Below, one piece after another: positions 1 to 8,266 of a stretch of DNA of 56,580 nt; position 1 is the stretch's first letter, and each line of letters opens with the position of its first letter. The DNA comes from Candidatus Woesearchaeota archaeon (GTDB taxonomy: Archaea; Nanobdellota; Nanobdellia; Woesearchaeales; UBA9642). The stretch is taken from contig JAFGLI010000013.1 in the NCBI GenBank assembly GCA_016928115.1, positions 1 through 56,580 on the forward strand. The letters run 5' to 3'. Under the pieces are notes generated by a model. It saw only the letters and a list, made by a program, of their open reading frames with translations. It was not told the origin of the DNA and made no database searches. The position numbers and the translations under genes are program-made.

Positions 1-4
1 AACC

Positions 5-65
5 AAGGGTTTACACAAAGTGTACAACCCTTCTTTTGGGGTAATAGCACTTTTAAAGGGCTATT
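5..65. repeat. Two hairpins directly downstream of tRNA-Pro
   Basis: Positions 5-32 form a near-perfect stem: AAGGGTT/AACCCTT enclosing TACAC/GTGTA. Positions 43-65 form a second one: AATAGC pairs with GCTATT around a T/A-rich centre, and ends at the base next to the tRNA acceptor end. The 13-base string at 36-48 (TTGGGGTAATAGC) recurs at 20797-20809, close to the duplicated tRNA-Leu end, so this looks like one member of a repeat family attached to tRNA 3' ends. It could also serve as a processing or termination signal for the tRNA transcript. Confidence 0.6.
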
Positions 66-138
66 GGGGCTGCCGGGATTCGAACCCGGGTCTCACGACC
101 CCTAATCGCGGAGGATAGCCAAACTACCACACAGCCCC
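66..138 (-). tRNA. tRNA-Pro, anticodon AGG
   Basis: The 73-nt minus-strand cloverleaf has a 7-bp acceptor stem (GGGGCTG/CAGCCCC), a D arm with conserved A14, G18 and G19, an anticodon stem CGCGA/TCGTG around loop TTAGGGG, and a T arm CCGGG-TTCGAAT-CCCGG. U33 is the second T of the loop, so the anticodon reads A34-G35-G36, which decodes proline. The base after the acceptor stem is A, the usual archaeal Pro discriminator, and CCA is not encoded. A34 is unusual because archaeal tRNA-Pro normally has G, U or C there. No intron is seen. Confidence 0.93.
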
Positions 139-165
139 TTTATGAATTAACTTACTAAGTTAAGC

Positions 166-2241
166 CTAATTTAAGCAATGGCTTAGATGATTATGTTTCT
201 CTATCTTAAGTATATTGTCAACATAGCCCTCTATTTTATTATCGTGGCTTATTATAATTATCTGCTTTATTTTTAATGAGTCTATTATATCTTTTATTTT
301 ATCAAGCTGGGTGTTGCTGAAACCATCTGTGGGTTCATCAAGGATTATAAGATTTTTGGTTTTTATCCTTGTTATGAAGTCATTTATTACCTGGTTTAAG
401 GCTAATCTATAGGATAAAGCAAGGGATGTTTTTTCTCCTCCTGAAAGATTATCTATATTGGTCTCATAACCGTTTTGTGTGATTACCGGAGAAAAATCCT
501 CATTCAGCCTTACCTGCAATTCTTCCTCCTCAATAAGCACATGAAACCATTCTGTAAAATATTCATTAAACTGATGGTAAATCTTCATAAGGATATTTTT
601 CTCCATTTCAGACATTAATTTTATAAAATTATCTTCAAGCCAGTTTAATAATTGCTTTATATACTCTATATTCTGCCTTATTTTTTCCTGCCCCCTTATT
701 TGCTCATTTAATCTGTTTATGCTTTCTTCAAGGCTCTCTTTTTCTTTTCCTGATTCTGCTCTTTTTATCTCGGCATTTTTTTGTTTTTCAATTATTTCAG
801 ATAATTTTTTCTCGACAAAATTTTGTTTCTCATCTATTCCTTTATATTTATCGGCCTCTTTTTCCAGTTCTTTTCTCTTTTTTTCCAGCACATCTATATC
901 TTTTTTCAGGCCAATATTTTCGTTTATAAGATTCCCTGTTTCCTCATCTCTTTCTTTTATGTTTCTTTCATGCACTAATTTTTCTTCAGTCTTGTATCTT
1001 AACCTTATAAGGTTCTCTTTTTTCTTTTTCAGCTCATCTATATTTTTAGTTGACTTTGAAAGCTTTTCTTTTAAAAAGCTGATTTTTTCATTCCATATTT
1101 TTATTTTATTATTCTCTTTTTCCTTAACGGTTTTTTTATGTCTTTCATCAACATCCTGCAGGCATGTAGGGCATTTGTTTAAGTCAGTTATTTTTCTTAT
1201 GACTTTCTGGGAATGGTCTTTTCTTGTCTCCAATATCTGGATTTTCCTGCTTATTTTTTCCCTGTTGTCCAGAAATTTCCCAAGATTCTCATCCAGTTTC
1301 TTTTTTAAAACATCTCCATCAACCTCATCCAGAAAAGAGGGTATTTTTAAAGAGGATATTATTTTTCTTTCCTGCTCATTCTTTTGTTTATTATTCAGAA
1401 TTTTTTTATTGTTTTTTTCAAGAGACTCTTTTTTATTATTTAATTCTGAGCTATTCTTAAAAAGTTCCTGTTTTAATTCATGGTATTTTTTAATCCTTTC
1501 TTTGTTCTTTTCTTTTTCATCTTCTGTTTTTTTTCTTTTTTCTTTTATTTCTTCCAGAGCCTTATTCAGAGTTTCTATTTTCTGCTGAATTTCTTCAATC
1601 TCTTTCTGCTTATCTTTAAACTCATCCATGTTCTTGTTAAGGCTTTCTGTTTTCTCATCCATATTCTTCTTTTTATTCTTTAATTCCCTTATATATAATA
1701 CAGCATTCTCCTTTATTGTTTTATATTTGTCAATATCAAATATCTTCCTCAGGGTGTTTAATCTTTCATCCTTATCCTCTATTAAGATGGAATTCATCAT
1801 CTCCTGGGGAGTATATACTGTATACCTGTAAATCAAGGATTTTGATTTTGAGACCATCTCCTCAGGATAGCCCAGCAAATTAAAAATCTTTGACTTCAAC
1901 TCCAGGGCAGAGCCTTCTGTTTTTTTGCCGTTGATGACAATATGCCCTGAATCCTGCTGTATTCCTGAAGGTGTTTTTTTAAGTGTCCTCTTGATTGTGA
2001 TTTTTTTGTTCCCTATTGAAAAACTTAATTTTACAGAGCCTTGTTTTTTTCCGTGCCTCAGCAATCCCGAGCCTGCTAATTCCCCCCTCCTTAAACCAAA
2101 TATCGCAAACTCAATAGCCAAAAGCAAAGAGGTCTTTCCCGAGCCTATATCCCCGAGTATTAGAAAAGATGATTCTGGGAATTTTATAGTTTCATTCTCA
2201 TAAGACCTTATGTTCTTTAATTCAAGAGAATTGATTATCAT
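166..2241 (-). CDS. rad50: Rad50-like DNA repair ATPase, short form
   Basis: This 691-aa protein has the split ABC ATPase layout of Rad50. The Walker A motif GDIGSGKTS lies near residues 30-38. A long Lys/Glu-rich coiled coil follows, with a central zinc hook CPTC at 357-360. A second coiled coil leads to the signature LSGGEK near 600 and Walker B LIILDEP near 630. Rad50 works with Mre11 in double-strand break end processing and dimerises through the hook. Well-studied archaeal Rad50s are near 880 aa, so these arms are short. Mre11 is normally adjacent but is not in this window; the upstream neighbour is a DUF192 gene. A TATA-like box at about 2261-2275 lies 25-30 bases before the ATG, suggesting a leaderless transcript. 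The hook and complete ATPase motifs favour Rad50 over other SMC-like proteins. Confidence 0.92.
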   Translation of the reverse strand: MIINSLELKNIRSYENETIKFPESSFLILGDIGSGKTSLLLAIEFAIFGLRRGELAGSGLLRHGKKQGSVKLSFSIGNKKITIKRTLKKTPSGIQQDSGHIVINGKKTEGSALELKSKIFNLLGYPEEMVSKSKSLIYRYTVYTPQEMMNSILIEDKDERLNTLRKIFDIDKYKTIKENAVLYIRELKNKKKNMDEKTESLNKNMDEFKDKQKEIEEIQQKIETLNKALEEIKEKRKKTEDEKEKNKERIKKYHELKQELFKNSSELNNKKESLEKNNKKILNNKQKNEQERKIISSLKIPSFLDEVDGDVLKKKLDENLGKFLDNREKISRKIQILETRKDHSQKVIRKITDLNKCPTCLQDVDERHKKTVKEKENNKIKIWNEKISFLKEKLSKSTKNIDELKKKKENLIRLRYKTEEKLVHERNIKERDEETGNLINENIGLKKDIDVLEKKRKELEKEADKYKGIDEKQNFVEKKLSEIIEKQKNAEIKRAESGKEKESLEESINRLNEQIRGQEKIRQNIEYIKQLLNWLEDNFIKLMSEMEKNILMKIYHQFNEYFTEWFHVLIEEEELQVRLNEDFSPVITQNGYETNIDNLSGGEKTSLALSYRLALNQVINDFITRIKTKNLIILDEPTDGFSNTQLDKIKDIIDSLKIKQIIIISHDNKIEGYVDNILKIEKHNHLSHCLN

Positions 2242-2283
2242 ATTAAAGGGAAAAGAAGAGGTTTTTATATATTTTTAGGTTTT

Positions 2284-2436
2284 GGAACTCTGATAAACCC
2301 TGTGTGTCTGTGCTGTGAATGCCTTTGATTGTTTTTTTTGCAATCATGGCATGGCCAAGCGGAACTGACTTTGTTCGTATATAAATTATACTGTTAAAGT
2401 CAGTGGAGTAGAACAGGAGTTCACCAGAGTTTGTTT
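2284..2436 (+). ncRNA. Structured RNA candidate, copy 1
   Basis: This ~150-base segment folds into an outer helix (2286-2292 with 2425-2431, extended by CCTGT 2299-2303 with ACAGG 2413-2417). Inside it are a hairpin core (ATGCC/GGCAT then TGATTG/CAATCA), a short helix 2311-2314 with 2358-2361, and a second hairpin (2364-2372 with 2396-2404). A second copy at 11141-11288 keeps the core sequence but has different paired sequences in the outer helix and the second hairpin. The plus strand is preferred because a TATA-like run (2261-2275) lies about 20 bases upstream. It lies between two minus-strand genes and has no ORF. It matches no RNA class I recognise. Confidence 0.6.
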
Positions 2437-2448
2437 AGAATATAAATA

Positions 2449-2820
2449 TTATTTAAAAGAAACTTTATCTCTGATTTTGGTTTTTGTCTTTTTTATAGTC
2501 CCTGCTGGCAGCTCAATGACAAACATGCATTTTTTCTTTCCTTTGTAGAATGTAAATGGTTTGAAATTCTGTATGATATCGACAACCTCATTCTTATCAT
2601 CTACAAATAAAACATCAATAGGAAAGAATACAAAAAACATATGCAGGCTTACTTTTCTGGGGGGGAAAAACTCAAAAACAAGTGCTTTGTCTTTTAATTT
2701 ACCGGAAAACATAAGCCCCTTGGCCTTTCCCAATATTCTCCTGTATATTATATATTCATCTGCAAGTTTTCCTGATTTTGTGTGGTTTAATAAAGCCATT
2801 TTTATCCCTGATAATTCCAT
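2449..2820 (-). CDS. DUF192 (COG1430) protein
   Basis: A 123-aa protein of the DUF192 family. The family core is visible: MFFVFFPIDVLFVD in the middle, then a KKCMFVIELPAGTIKK segment matching the usual 'ALELPAG' part. Many family members are secreted or lipid-anchored; this one has no clear signal peptide and a short N-terminal extension. Family function is unknown. It ends 28 bases before the transcription-side end of the structured RNA and follows the minus-strand pilin-like genes by 12 bases, so it may be the last gene of that transcript. Confidence 0.85.
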   Translation of the reverse strand: MELSGIKMALLNHTKSGKLADEYIIYRRILGKAKGLMFSGKLKDKALVFEFFPPRKVSLHMFFVFFPIDVLFVDDKNEVVDIIQNFKPFTFYKGKKKCMFVIELPAGTIKKTKTKIRDKVSFK

Positions 2821-2832
2821 AGTTTCATAGTG

Positions 2833-3843
2833 TTAAGGACAGTTTATATAATCAAGATTGCCCTGTACCTCATAAAAAGCCAGATGGTTATCTGTTGTAT
2901 CGACCTTGAACCAGTCAGGAACATAAACCATGTTCTGTATGCTGCATTTGTTTGATGTTGTCCTGTTGCTGAAATAGATATAATCCACAACACTTTTGTC
3001 ATTATCTATATCTATACTCTGGGCACTTAATTCAGGCAGATTGACAAAGCTTTCTATGCCGTATGGTGAAGATGAAAGATTGTTTGAAAAACGCATTAAA
3101 AAGCTTGGTGCATTAGTATTATTAACATATAATGAATTATTCACCATATACTGCAGATTAGTTGTATCATTTTTATTATCACTATCATCAACAAAAAAAG
3201 ACCTGTTGAATCTTTTTACAGGCTTCTGTACTTTGCCTTTTGTATTTACACTATATAAAGGGTCCCTTACGTCAAAAATAGGGACTTTTGTTGAGAATGT
3301 GGTGTTATAATTCCATTCTGCAATATTTGTATTGTCTGTTATATTAACATTAGTAAAAACAATGACGTTAATGTGCCACGGGTCTGTATGGTACAGCTCA
3401 ATCAATGTAACATTTAATTCAATATGGACATTAATTTTATCTGCATTTGCATTTATTCTTCGCTCATATTCCTGGAATTCTGAATTATTCATAACAGCCA
3501 TATATGTGCCATTTATAGTCCCGTAATAAAAAACCTCCCTGAATGCCTCTCTCGGATGCTGCAAAAAAACACTATGGGATGAAATATAATCCTCCATTCC
3601 TATTAATGAACGATAGCCAGTAATATAAACTGCCCTTTGCGCATCATTATGAAAATCCTCGATAAAATCATCAATAGCCATTATCCTTATTTCTGTATTC
3701 CTCTGTTTTTCCCTTTGTGAATAATCAGAACTTGAATAAAAAACAGCATATACTATTCCTAAGAACAATATTGAAACAGCCATATATGCTATCCCTTTCT
3801 TCCCCATTGTTTTCGTTGTTCTTTTTATATTACTTATATTCAT
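2833..3843 (-). CDS. Pilin-like secreted protein
   Basis: A 336-aa protein with a basic N-terminus ending GKKG, followed by the hydrophobic stretch IAYMAVSILFLGIVYAVF. This is the layout of a class III (prepilin) signal, with cleavage expected after KKG. The rest is extracellular-type sequence rich in Asn-x-Ser/Thr sequons and beta-prone, with Cys near the end. I see no recognised domain. It is the last of five genes with this architecture reading from 8168 leftwards, so a minor pilin or pseudopilin role is inferred. The start ATG at 3843 is the only one that keeps the basic n-region. Confidence 0.65.
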   Translation of the reverse strand: MNISNIKRTTKTMGKKGIAYMAVSILFLGIVYAVFYSSSDYSQREKQRNTEIRIMAIDDFIEDFHNDAQRAVYITGYRSLIGMEDYISSHSVFLQHPREAFREVFYYGTINGTYMAVMNNSEFQEYERRINANADKINVHIELNVTLIELYHTDPWHINVIVFTNVNITDNTNIAEWNYNTTFSTKVPIFDVRDPLYSVNTKGKVQKPVKRFNRSFFVDDSDNKNDTTNLQYMVNNSLYVNNTNAPSFLMRFSNNLSSSPYGIESFVNLPELSAQSIDIDNDKSVVDYIYFSNRTTSNKCSIQNMVYVPDWFKVDTTDNHLAFYEVQGNLDYINCP

Positions 3844-3882
3844 CTTATTTATTTTATTTTTGCTAATATATTTTTTAACATA

Positions 3883-6651
3883 TTATTTCCATGTTTTAGC
3901 CTTGACCTGCACAGGTCCCCATAAATAAGGAACTCCCTGAACCATTGTTATGACAATTTCCAAATCTTCCTCCTCAAGATTTAGGTCTACCCTGCCGTCC
4001 TTATCAAAATCTATCTGGCTTAAGATTTCAAAAACAGCAATATCATAAGTATCGTTCCTGTTATTATAAGAACAACCAGGACTAAAACAGCCGCTGTTGT
4101 AATAACATAAATCTGATGCAGTCTCAGGTATGGTAAGGTTCTGATTACTGCCGTATTCAAACTCGACATTCCATATGCAGCCGTCATAATACTCATAAAC
4201 ATCCGTCCTTGTTATGGATGAATTCACCATTGCTGTGAATATGAGTGAATTATTATCAGAACAGTTGGTCCTGTTATACGGCGAGTCGCCCGTCTCTATT
4301 ATAATAGTATTGTTGCCTGAGTTCAATCCTGTAACACGGATAATAAAAGGATCGCCTAATACACCATAATCTTCTGAGTATTCTGAAAGGTTAAAATCAT
4401 AATTAGTTCCCACACCAACAATATCTGTCCAGTGGGAGCCTGAATATGATGCAACATGTGAATCTATAAACCTTAAACCCTGCGGAAGCTCAACAGTGGA
4501 ATTGCAGCCATCAAGATTTTCCTGCATCTTTATCTCTATTTCATTAGCTCTCGGCTCTTCTATTACGGGCGTATAATTCAGGTTAATATGGGAATCACCA
4601 TAGAGCCTTGATTTTATCATTTCCCCTTCAATATTTACAACCTGCTCATAATACTCGATGCTTATAACACTTCCCGCAAGATTCTCATATATTTCCTTTA
4701 ATTCAGAAGCATTGGAGCTTGCATAATAGCTTCCGTTTCCACATTCAGCAATATTTTTAAGTGTTGTGTTGGCATTCAGGCAGTCATCAAGAGGACCAAA
4801 CCCTATGCTGTGAACTGTGGCATTTAAATCACTATGGGCCCTGCATGAGCTGTAATTTGCATTCTGCATTGCTCCATCACAATTACTGCCGGTGCAGTCA
4901 CTGTTTCCTGCACTGCAGTCAGAATACTGGCCTGAAACACCAGTTCCCTCCTCATCGCAGGAAACACAAAACCACCACCACCACGAGCCACATCCTGCAC
5001 AATAGCCCGTAATTCCATCTGTCATTAAAACAATATACTTATTCCTGTTGGAGGAGCTTTCTGAATTCAGGACATCATAAGCCCTGTTTATAGCACAGGC
5101 AATGCATGTTCCTCCTGAAGGATTGTTAGGATACTCCTCTACACGGGCTTTGAGATAAGTTGAATCAGCCGTCAGGCTTTCATAATCACTGTCTGAATTA
5201 AAATCCACGAGTGCAACCCTGTTTCCAGTGGTATTTAATACAATATCAATAAAGTCCTTGTCAAGGCATTTTGCCAGGCTTATCCTTCTGGTATCATCAT
5301 CATAAAGATCAGGATCATTGCATCCCCGGACAACACCATTTGTAGTGTCTGCATAGCCAACCCTCCACATCATGCTTCCTGACAAGTCGGTTATTAAAAC
5401 AACATCGCTGTTCCCTGTTGCATTTCCAACAGTGAAAGAAAGGTTGCCTGTTCCCAGCCTCAAAGGTACTGTATTCTGGCTTAATCTTGCATAATCAAGA
5501 TAAGAGGATATGTTTGTATTATTGAGTGTTATATTTTCCTCTCCTGAAACATTATAATCTATAAAAACAGGAACATCCCCTATTGTAAAATAAATTGAGA
5601 CATTTGTATTGTTGAGGGAGGATGTATTGGCAAAATAATGCAGATATGCTGACATCTGTTTCAGGTTCCCTGGAACATAAAAAGAATCATAAAGGTTTAT
5701 AGTGCCTTCAATTTCAGGAAAATCATATTGGCCCTTGCCATAGGATTCATTTGACTGCAGCTGGTCTGTCGTATATGCTAATCTTATATATCCTCCTGCT
5801 ATATATGACTGGTTTATTTCCCCTGAGAAAATAATTGAAAAATTGTTTCTTCCCTGATCCATATAATCCCTGCATGATGTTATATCCCATTTATCAGGAG
5901 CCATGTCCCCGGAAGAAGGATTGAATACTGAATTGCACTGGTTATTATTTATATAAAGCTCAAAATCATCTTTTATATCCAATTCCATAGTAATATTGAC
6001 TATCCTGCTTGAATTCACATCTGAAGGAAGGTTATCAATAAATACGGTTATATTCCCCTGCCCCACAAAGCCACCGAAATAAATAAATGAATAATACCTC
6101 TTATTCCTTATCCTTTTCAGATATCCTGAAGAAGTTGCTCCCTGCAGGGGCTTTCCCTGTTCAATGCCTGAAATCATTCTGCTTGATGCAAAGATATCGG
6201 GGTTTTCTCTCTGCGATGTCAGGTTTTTCATAAACAGCGTCTCATTCTGGATAACAATCTCAAAATTTATATCTGAAGGCAGGGAATCATTCAGGGTTAT
6301 ATCAAGTAGTTCTTCTGCCTTTGAAGTTTTGTTTAAAGCCCAGTAATTCCCTATTTGGTCAAGGACACTTTTATTCAGGTCAGTTATGTTATTATTGTTA
6401 TATTCATCTATTATGAAAGTTATGTTTTTCAGGTAAAGGTCATCTAGTTTCATATTTGAAATGCTGTTTAATATGTCCCTTGTTATAAATGTCATATGCT
6501 GGGTTTCCTTTTCATTTAAGGAAACATTATGGGAAATTAACAAAAGAGAACCTATAAGCAGGGCAGAAGCTAAGAAAGCATCCAGGCTGAAATAAAAGCC
6601 TTTTTTGTTTTTGCATTTTCCTTTTAGTTTAATTTTTTTAATTCCATACAT
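3883..6651 (-). CDS. Pilin-like protein with von Willebrand A domain
   Basis: A large (922-aa) surface protein. The N-terminus has a basic region ending NKKG and a hydrophobic segment (FYFSLDAFLASALLIGSLLL), resembling a class III signal. A vWA domain starts near residue 415 with the metal-binding (MIDAS) motif DLSGS; an FLVMTDG-like strand follows (KYIVLMTDG). An insert within the vWA domain, around 4835-5005, is rich in Cys and Trp, including a run of four Trp. Many sequons suggest N-glycosylation. vWA domains on pilus components usually mediate adhesion, so a tip adhesin is inferred. The ATG at 6651 is preferred over an in-frame TTG at 6666; it overlaps the upstream gene by 14 bases, indicating coupled translation. 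Confidence 0.8.
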   Translation of the reverse strand: MYGIKKIKLKGKCKNKKGFYFSLDAFLASALLIGSLLLISHNVSLNEKETQHMTFITRDILNSISNMKLDDLYLKNITFIIDEYNNNNITDLNKSVLDQIGNYWALNKTSKAEELLDITLNDSLPSDINFEIVIQNETLFMKNLTSQRENPDIFASSRMISGIEQGKPLQGATSSGYLKRIRNKRYYSFIYFGGFVGQGNITVFIDNLPSDVNSSRIVNITMELDIKDDFELYINNNQCNSVFNPSSGDMAPDKWDITSCRDYMDQGRNNFSIIFSGEINQSYIAGGYIRLAYTTDQLQSNESYGKGQYDFPEIEGTINLYDSFYVPGNLKQMSAYLHYFANTSSLNNTNVSIYFTIGDVPVFIDYNVSGEENITLNNTNISSYLDYARLSQNTVPLRLGTGNLSFTVGNATGNSDVVLITDLSGSMMWRVGYADTTNGVVRGCNDPDLYDDDTRRISLAKCLDKDFIDIVLNTTGNRVALVDFNSDSDYESLTADSTYLKARVEEYPNNPSGGTCIACAINRAYDVLNSESSSNRNKYIVLMTDGITGYCAGCGSWWWWFCVSCDEEGTGVSGQYSDCSAGNSDCTGSNCDGAMQNANYSSCRAHSDLNATVHSIGFGPLDDCLNANTTLKNIAECGNGSYYASSNASELKEIYENLAGSVISIEYYEQVVNIEGEMIKSRLYGDSHINLNYTPVIEEPRANEIEIKMQENLDGCNSTVELPQGLRFIDSHVASYSGSHWTDIVGVGTNYDFNLSEYSEDYGVLGDPFIIRVTGLNSGNNTIIIETGDSPYNRTNCSDNNSLIFTAMVNSSITRTDVYEYYDGCIWNVEFEYGSNQNLTIPETASDLCYYNSGCFSPGCSYNNRNDTYDIAVFEILSQIDFDKDGRVDLNLEEEDLEIVITMVQGVPYLWGPVQVKAKTWK

Positions 6652-7168
6652 AAATATCCATCTCAATTATCGTTGAATCATAAACCAAAAAGCGCCTTAT
6701 CTTTACTAAGTCATTGTACTGCAATAAGCTTAAATCAAACGAGCAGTTTTCATCTGTGATTATGTCCCCGCTGCCAAATCCGCATTTTGTAATGTTAAGG
6801 GTTTTGTTCAGGGAATTGTCCCTGAAAAAGAAATAATAATCATTTCTTATTGAAAAAAGGGTTTTTGTATAAGGATATGTCAGATTACAGAAATTATTAA
6901 GTTTGGATATATCAAGTGTTTTTTCTCTGTTTAACAAACCAGGCCTTATAACACTGCTTTTATTCCAGTTCTCAGGAAACCCCTGGCTCATCAGTATCTC
7001 GCTTATATAATCAGCTTCTTTCTCAACATTCTCAAAATCAATATCATCTCCAAAAGCAGTATTGGTTATCTTGACTGACAATAATATTGCGGTTGTGAAT
7101 ATTATAAGAGATATTATTATATCTGTAACCCACACCTGTGATTTTTTTGACATTATATTTATTCTCAT
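6638..7168 (-). CDS. Pilin-like membrane-anchored protein
   Basis: A 176-aa protein starting with a short basic region (SKKSQ) followed by a hydrophobic helix (VWVTDIIISLIIFTTAILLSV), then a soluble domain with a few Cys and several sequons. The QVxx/D start of the helix resembles other archaeal type IV pilin-like N-termini, although Ser rather than Gly/Ala precedes the expected cleavage site. It lies between two other pilin-like genes and overlaps the vWA gene by 14 bases. Its function as a minor pilin is inferred from architecture and neighbours only. Confidence 0.62.
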   Translation of the reverse strand: MRINIMSKKSQVWVTDIIISLIIFTTAILLSVKITNTAFGDDIDFENVEKEADYISEILMSQGFPENWNKSSVIRPGLLNREKTLDISKLNNFCNLTYPYTKTLFSIRNDYYFFFRDNSLNKTLNITKCGFGSGDIITDENCSFDLSLLQYNDLVKIRRFLVYDSTIIEMDIYVWN

Positions 7169-7213
7169 TTTGATTAATGTAATTTTAATTTAGTTAATAG
7201 GATATTGATAATA

Positions 7214-7633
7214 TCAATTCAGTATGTAAATTGTATTATTTTGTTTTTTTATAATGTTGCTTTCATTGAATCCCTGTTTCAGGCTTCCGTTCACTACAGG
7301 AATCTTAAAGCTCATGGATTTTTTGTAATAACTGTTTTCATTATCATAGTAAATATAAAGATAATTTTCTGTATTATTTATTCCGAATTCAACATTCGAA
7401 ACTGAATCAGGTATTGTCAAATGCCTCATATAACCGTTATGAACCTGGGCAGCTGTGATAAATTCTTTCTGGAGGCTCAAGCCGTAATCCCTTATTACTA
7501 AATAATGCTTCTGCTCTATTTTTTCCTCAAGTGAGCCCCTTATAGCTATAAGGAAAACGAGGAGTATCACCATAGAAAGCGATACAGCAAGCATAAATTC
7601 AAGATGAAACTGTGCTTTTACATTTGATTTCAT
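7214..7633 (-). CDS. Small pilin-like protein
   Basis: A 139-aa protein beginning MKSNVKAQFHLEFMLAVSL. The KA|QFHLEF junction matches a class III signal peptide, with Glu near +5 as in type IV pilins, followed by a hydrophobic helix of about 20 residues. The C-terminal domain is short and beta-prone with three sequons. It is flanked by pilin-like genes on the same strand at 28 and 45 bases. It is likely a structural or minor pilin, inferred from the N-terminus and context. Confidence 0.68.
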   Translation of the reverse strand: MKSNVKAQFHLEFMLAVSLSMVILLVFLIAIRGSLEEKIEQKHYLVIRDYGLSLQKEFITAAQVHNGYMRHLTIPDSVSNVEFGINNTENYLYIYYDNENSYYKKSMSFKIPVVNGSLKQGFNESNIIKKQNNTIYILN

Positions 7634-7661
7634 TTTATATTATTATTGCTATTATTTGATT

Positions 7662-8168
7662 TTATCTGAGTTCCTCTATTACAACAAAAGTTCCCTGCGC
7701 CCTTAGTTTGAAAACATGCAAGCCCTCTCCACCAGAAAGGCTTCCTGTGAGATTTGCAGAGGTTAGTTTTGACATATTATTTATTACACCATTATTGTCT
7801 ATTGTGAAAACCAGAACCTTATTATTTACCGGAGAGATTGTTATGTCTTTAAGAGTTGAGGGCATATGCAGCTTAATTGTTTTCTGTGAAGGTTCACCAA
7901 GATAATTAACAGAATCCACGGCATCCACCAGTTCATTCATTACCTTCTCAGCCTGTGCATTCTCAATCTCAATATTCATTCCTGAATAATGAGTGTAAAA
8001 AACAACTATGAGTGGGATTATCATCAAAAAGGCAAACCCCATCACCAGTAAAAATTCCATGCTCACCTGGGATTTTCTTGTTTTATTCAATAATACATAT
8101 TTATTAAAATATTTATTTAAGAGAAATAAATCTAAATCAACCCTGCCTCTTTTTTTATGTTCCGGCAT
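7662..8168 (-). CDS. Type IV pilin-like protein
   Basis: A 168-aa protein with an unusually long 34-residue cytoplasmic leader before a class III-like site, RKSQVSMEFLLVMGFAFLM. Glu in QVSMEF corresponds to the conserved Glu5 of pilins. A beta-rich domain follows. This is the first gene of the minus-strand pilin-like run (8168 to 2833), so the promoter should lie just right of 8168; the divergent gene begins at 8267 and the shared 98-base gap contains TATA-like tracts. No prepilin peptidase or pilus ATPase gene is present in the window. Confidence 0.72.
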   Translation of the reverse strand: MPEHKKRGRVDLDLFLLNKYFNKYVLLNKTRKSQVSMEFLLVMGFAFLMIIPLIVVFYTHYSGMNIEIENAQAEKVMNELVDAVDSVNYLGEPSQKTIKLHMPSTLKDITISPVNNKVLVFTIDNNGVINNMSKLTSANLTGSLSGGEGLHVFKLRAQGTFVVIEELR

Positions 8169-8266
8169 AATGATATTATTGGCAAGGGTTATTTATAAAA
8201 TTAATTGATATTTGGTATTTGATATTTTCAAAACCTTTTTATATTAATATTACATCTTATATATTT

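Noticed and set aside
719-1588. 289-aa plus-strand reading frame opposite rad50
   Set aside because: Phe/Ser/Leu-rich translation typical of the antisense of a Lys/Glu coiled coil; rad50 has complete ATPase motifs on the other strand.
2284-2436. H/ACA or C/D guide RNA
   Set aside because: An outer closing helix joins both ends, and there is no ACA three-base placement after a single stem nor C/D boxes (RUGAUGA...CUGA).
4761-5012. 83-aa His/Cys-rich plus-strand frame
   Set aside because: It is antisense to the Cys/Trp-rich insert of the vWA gene and has no ribosome site.
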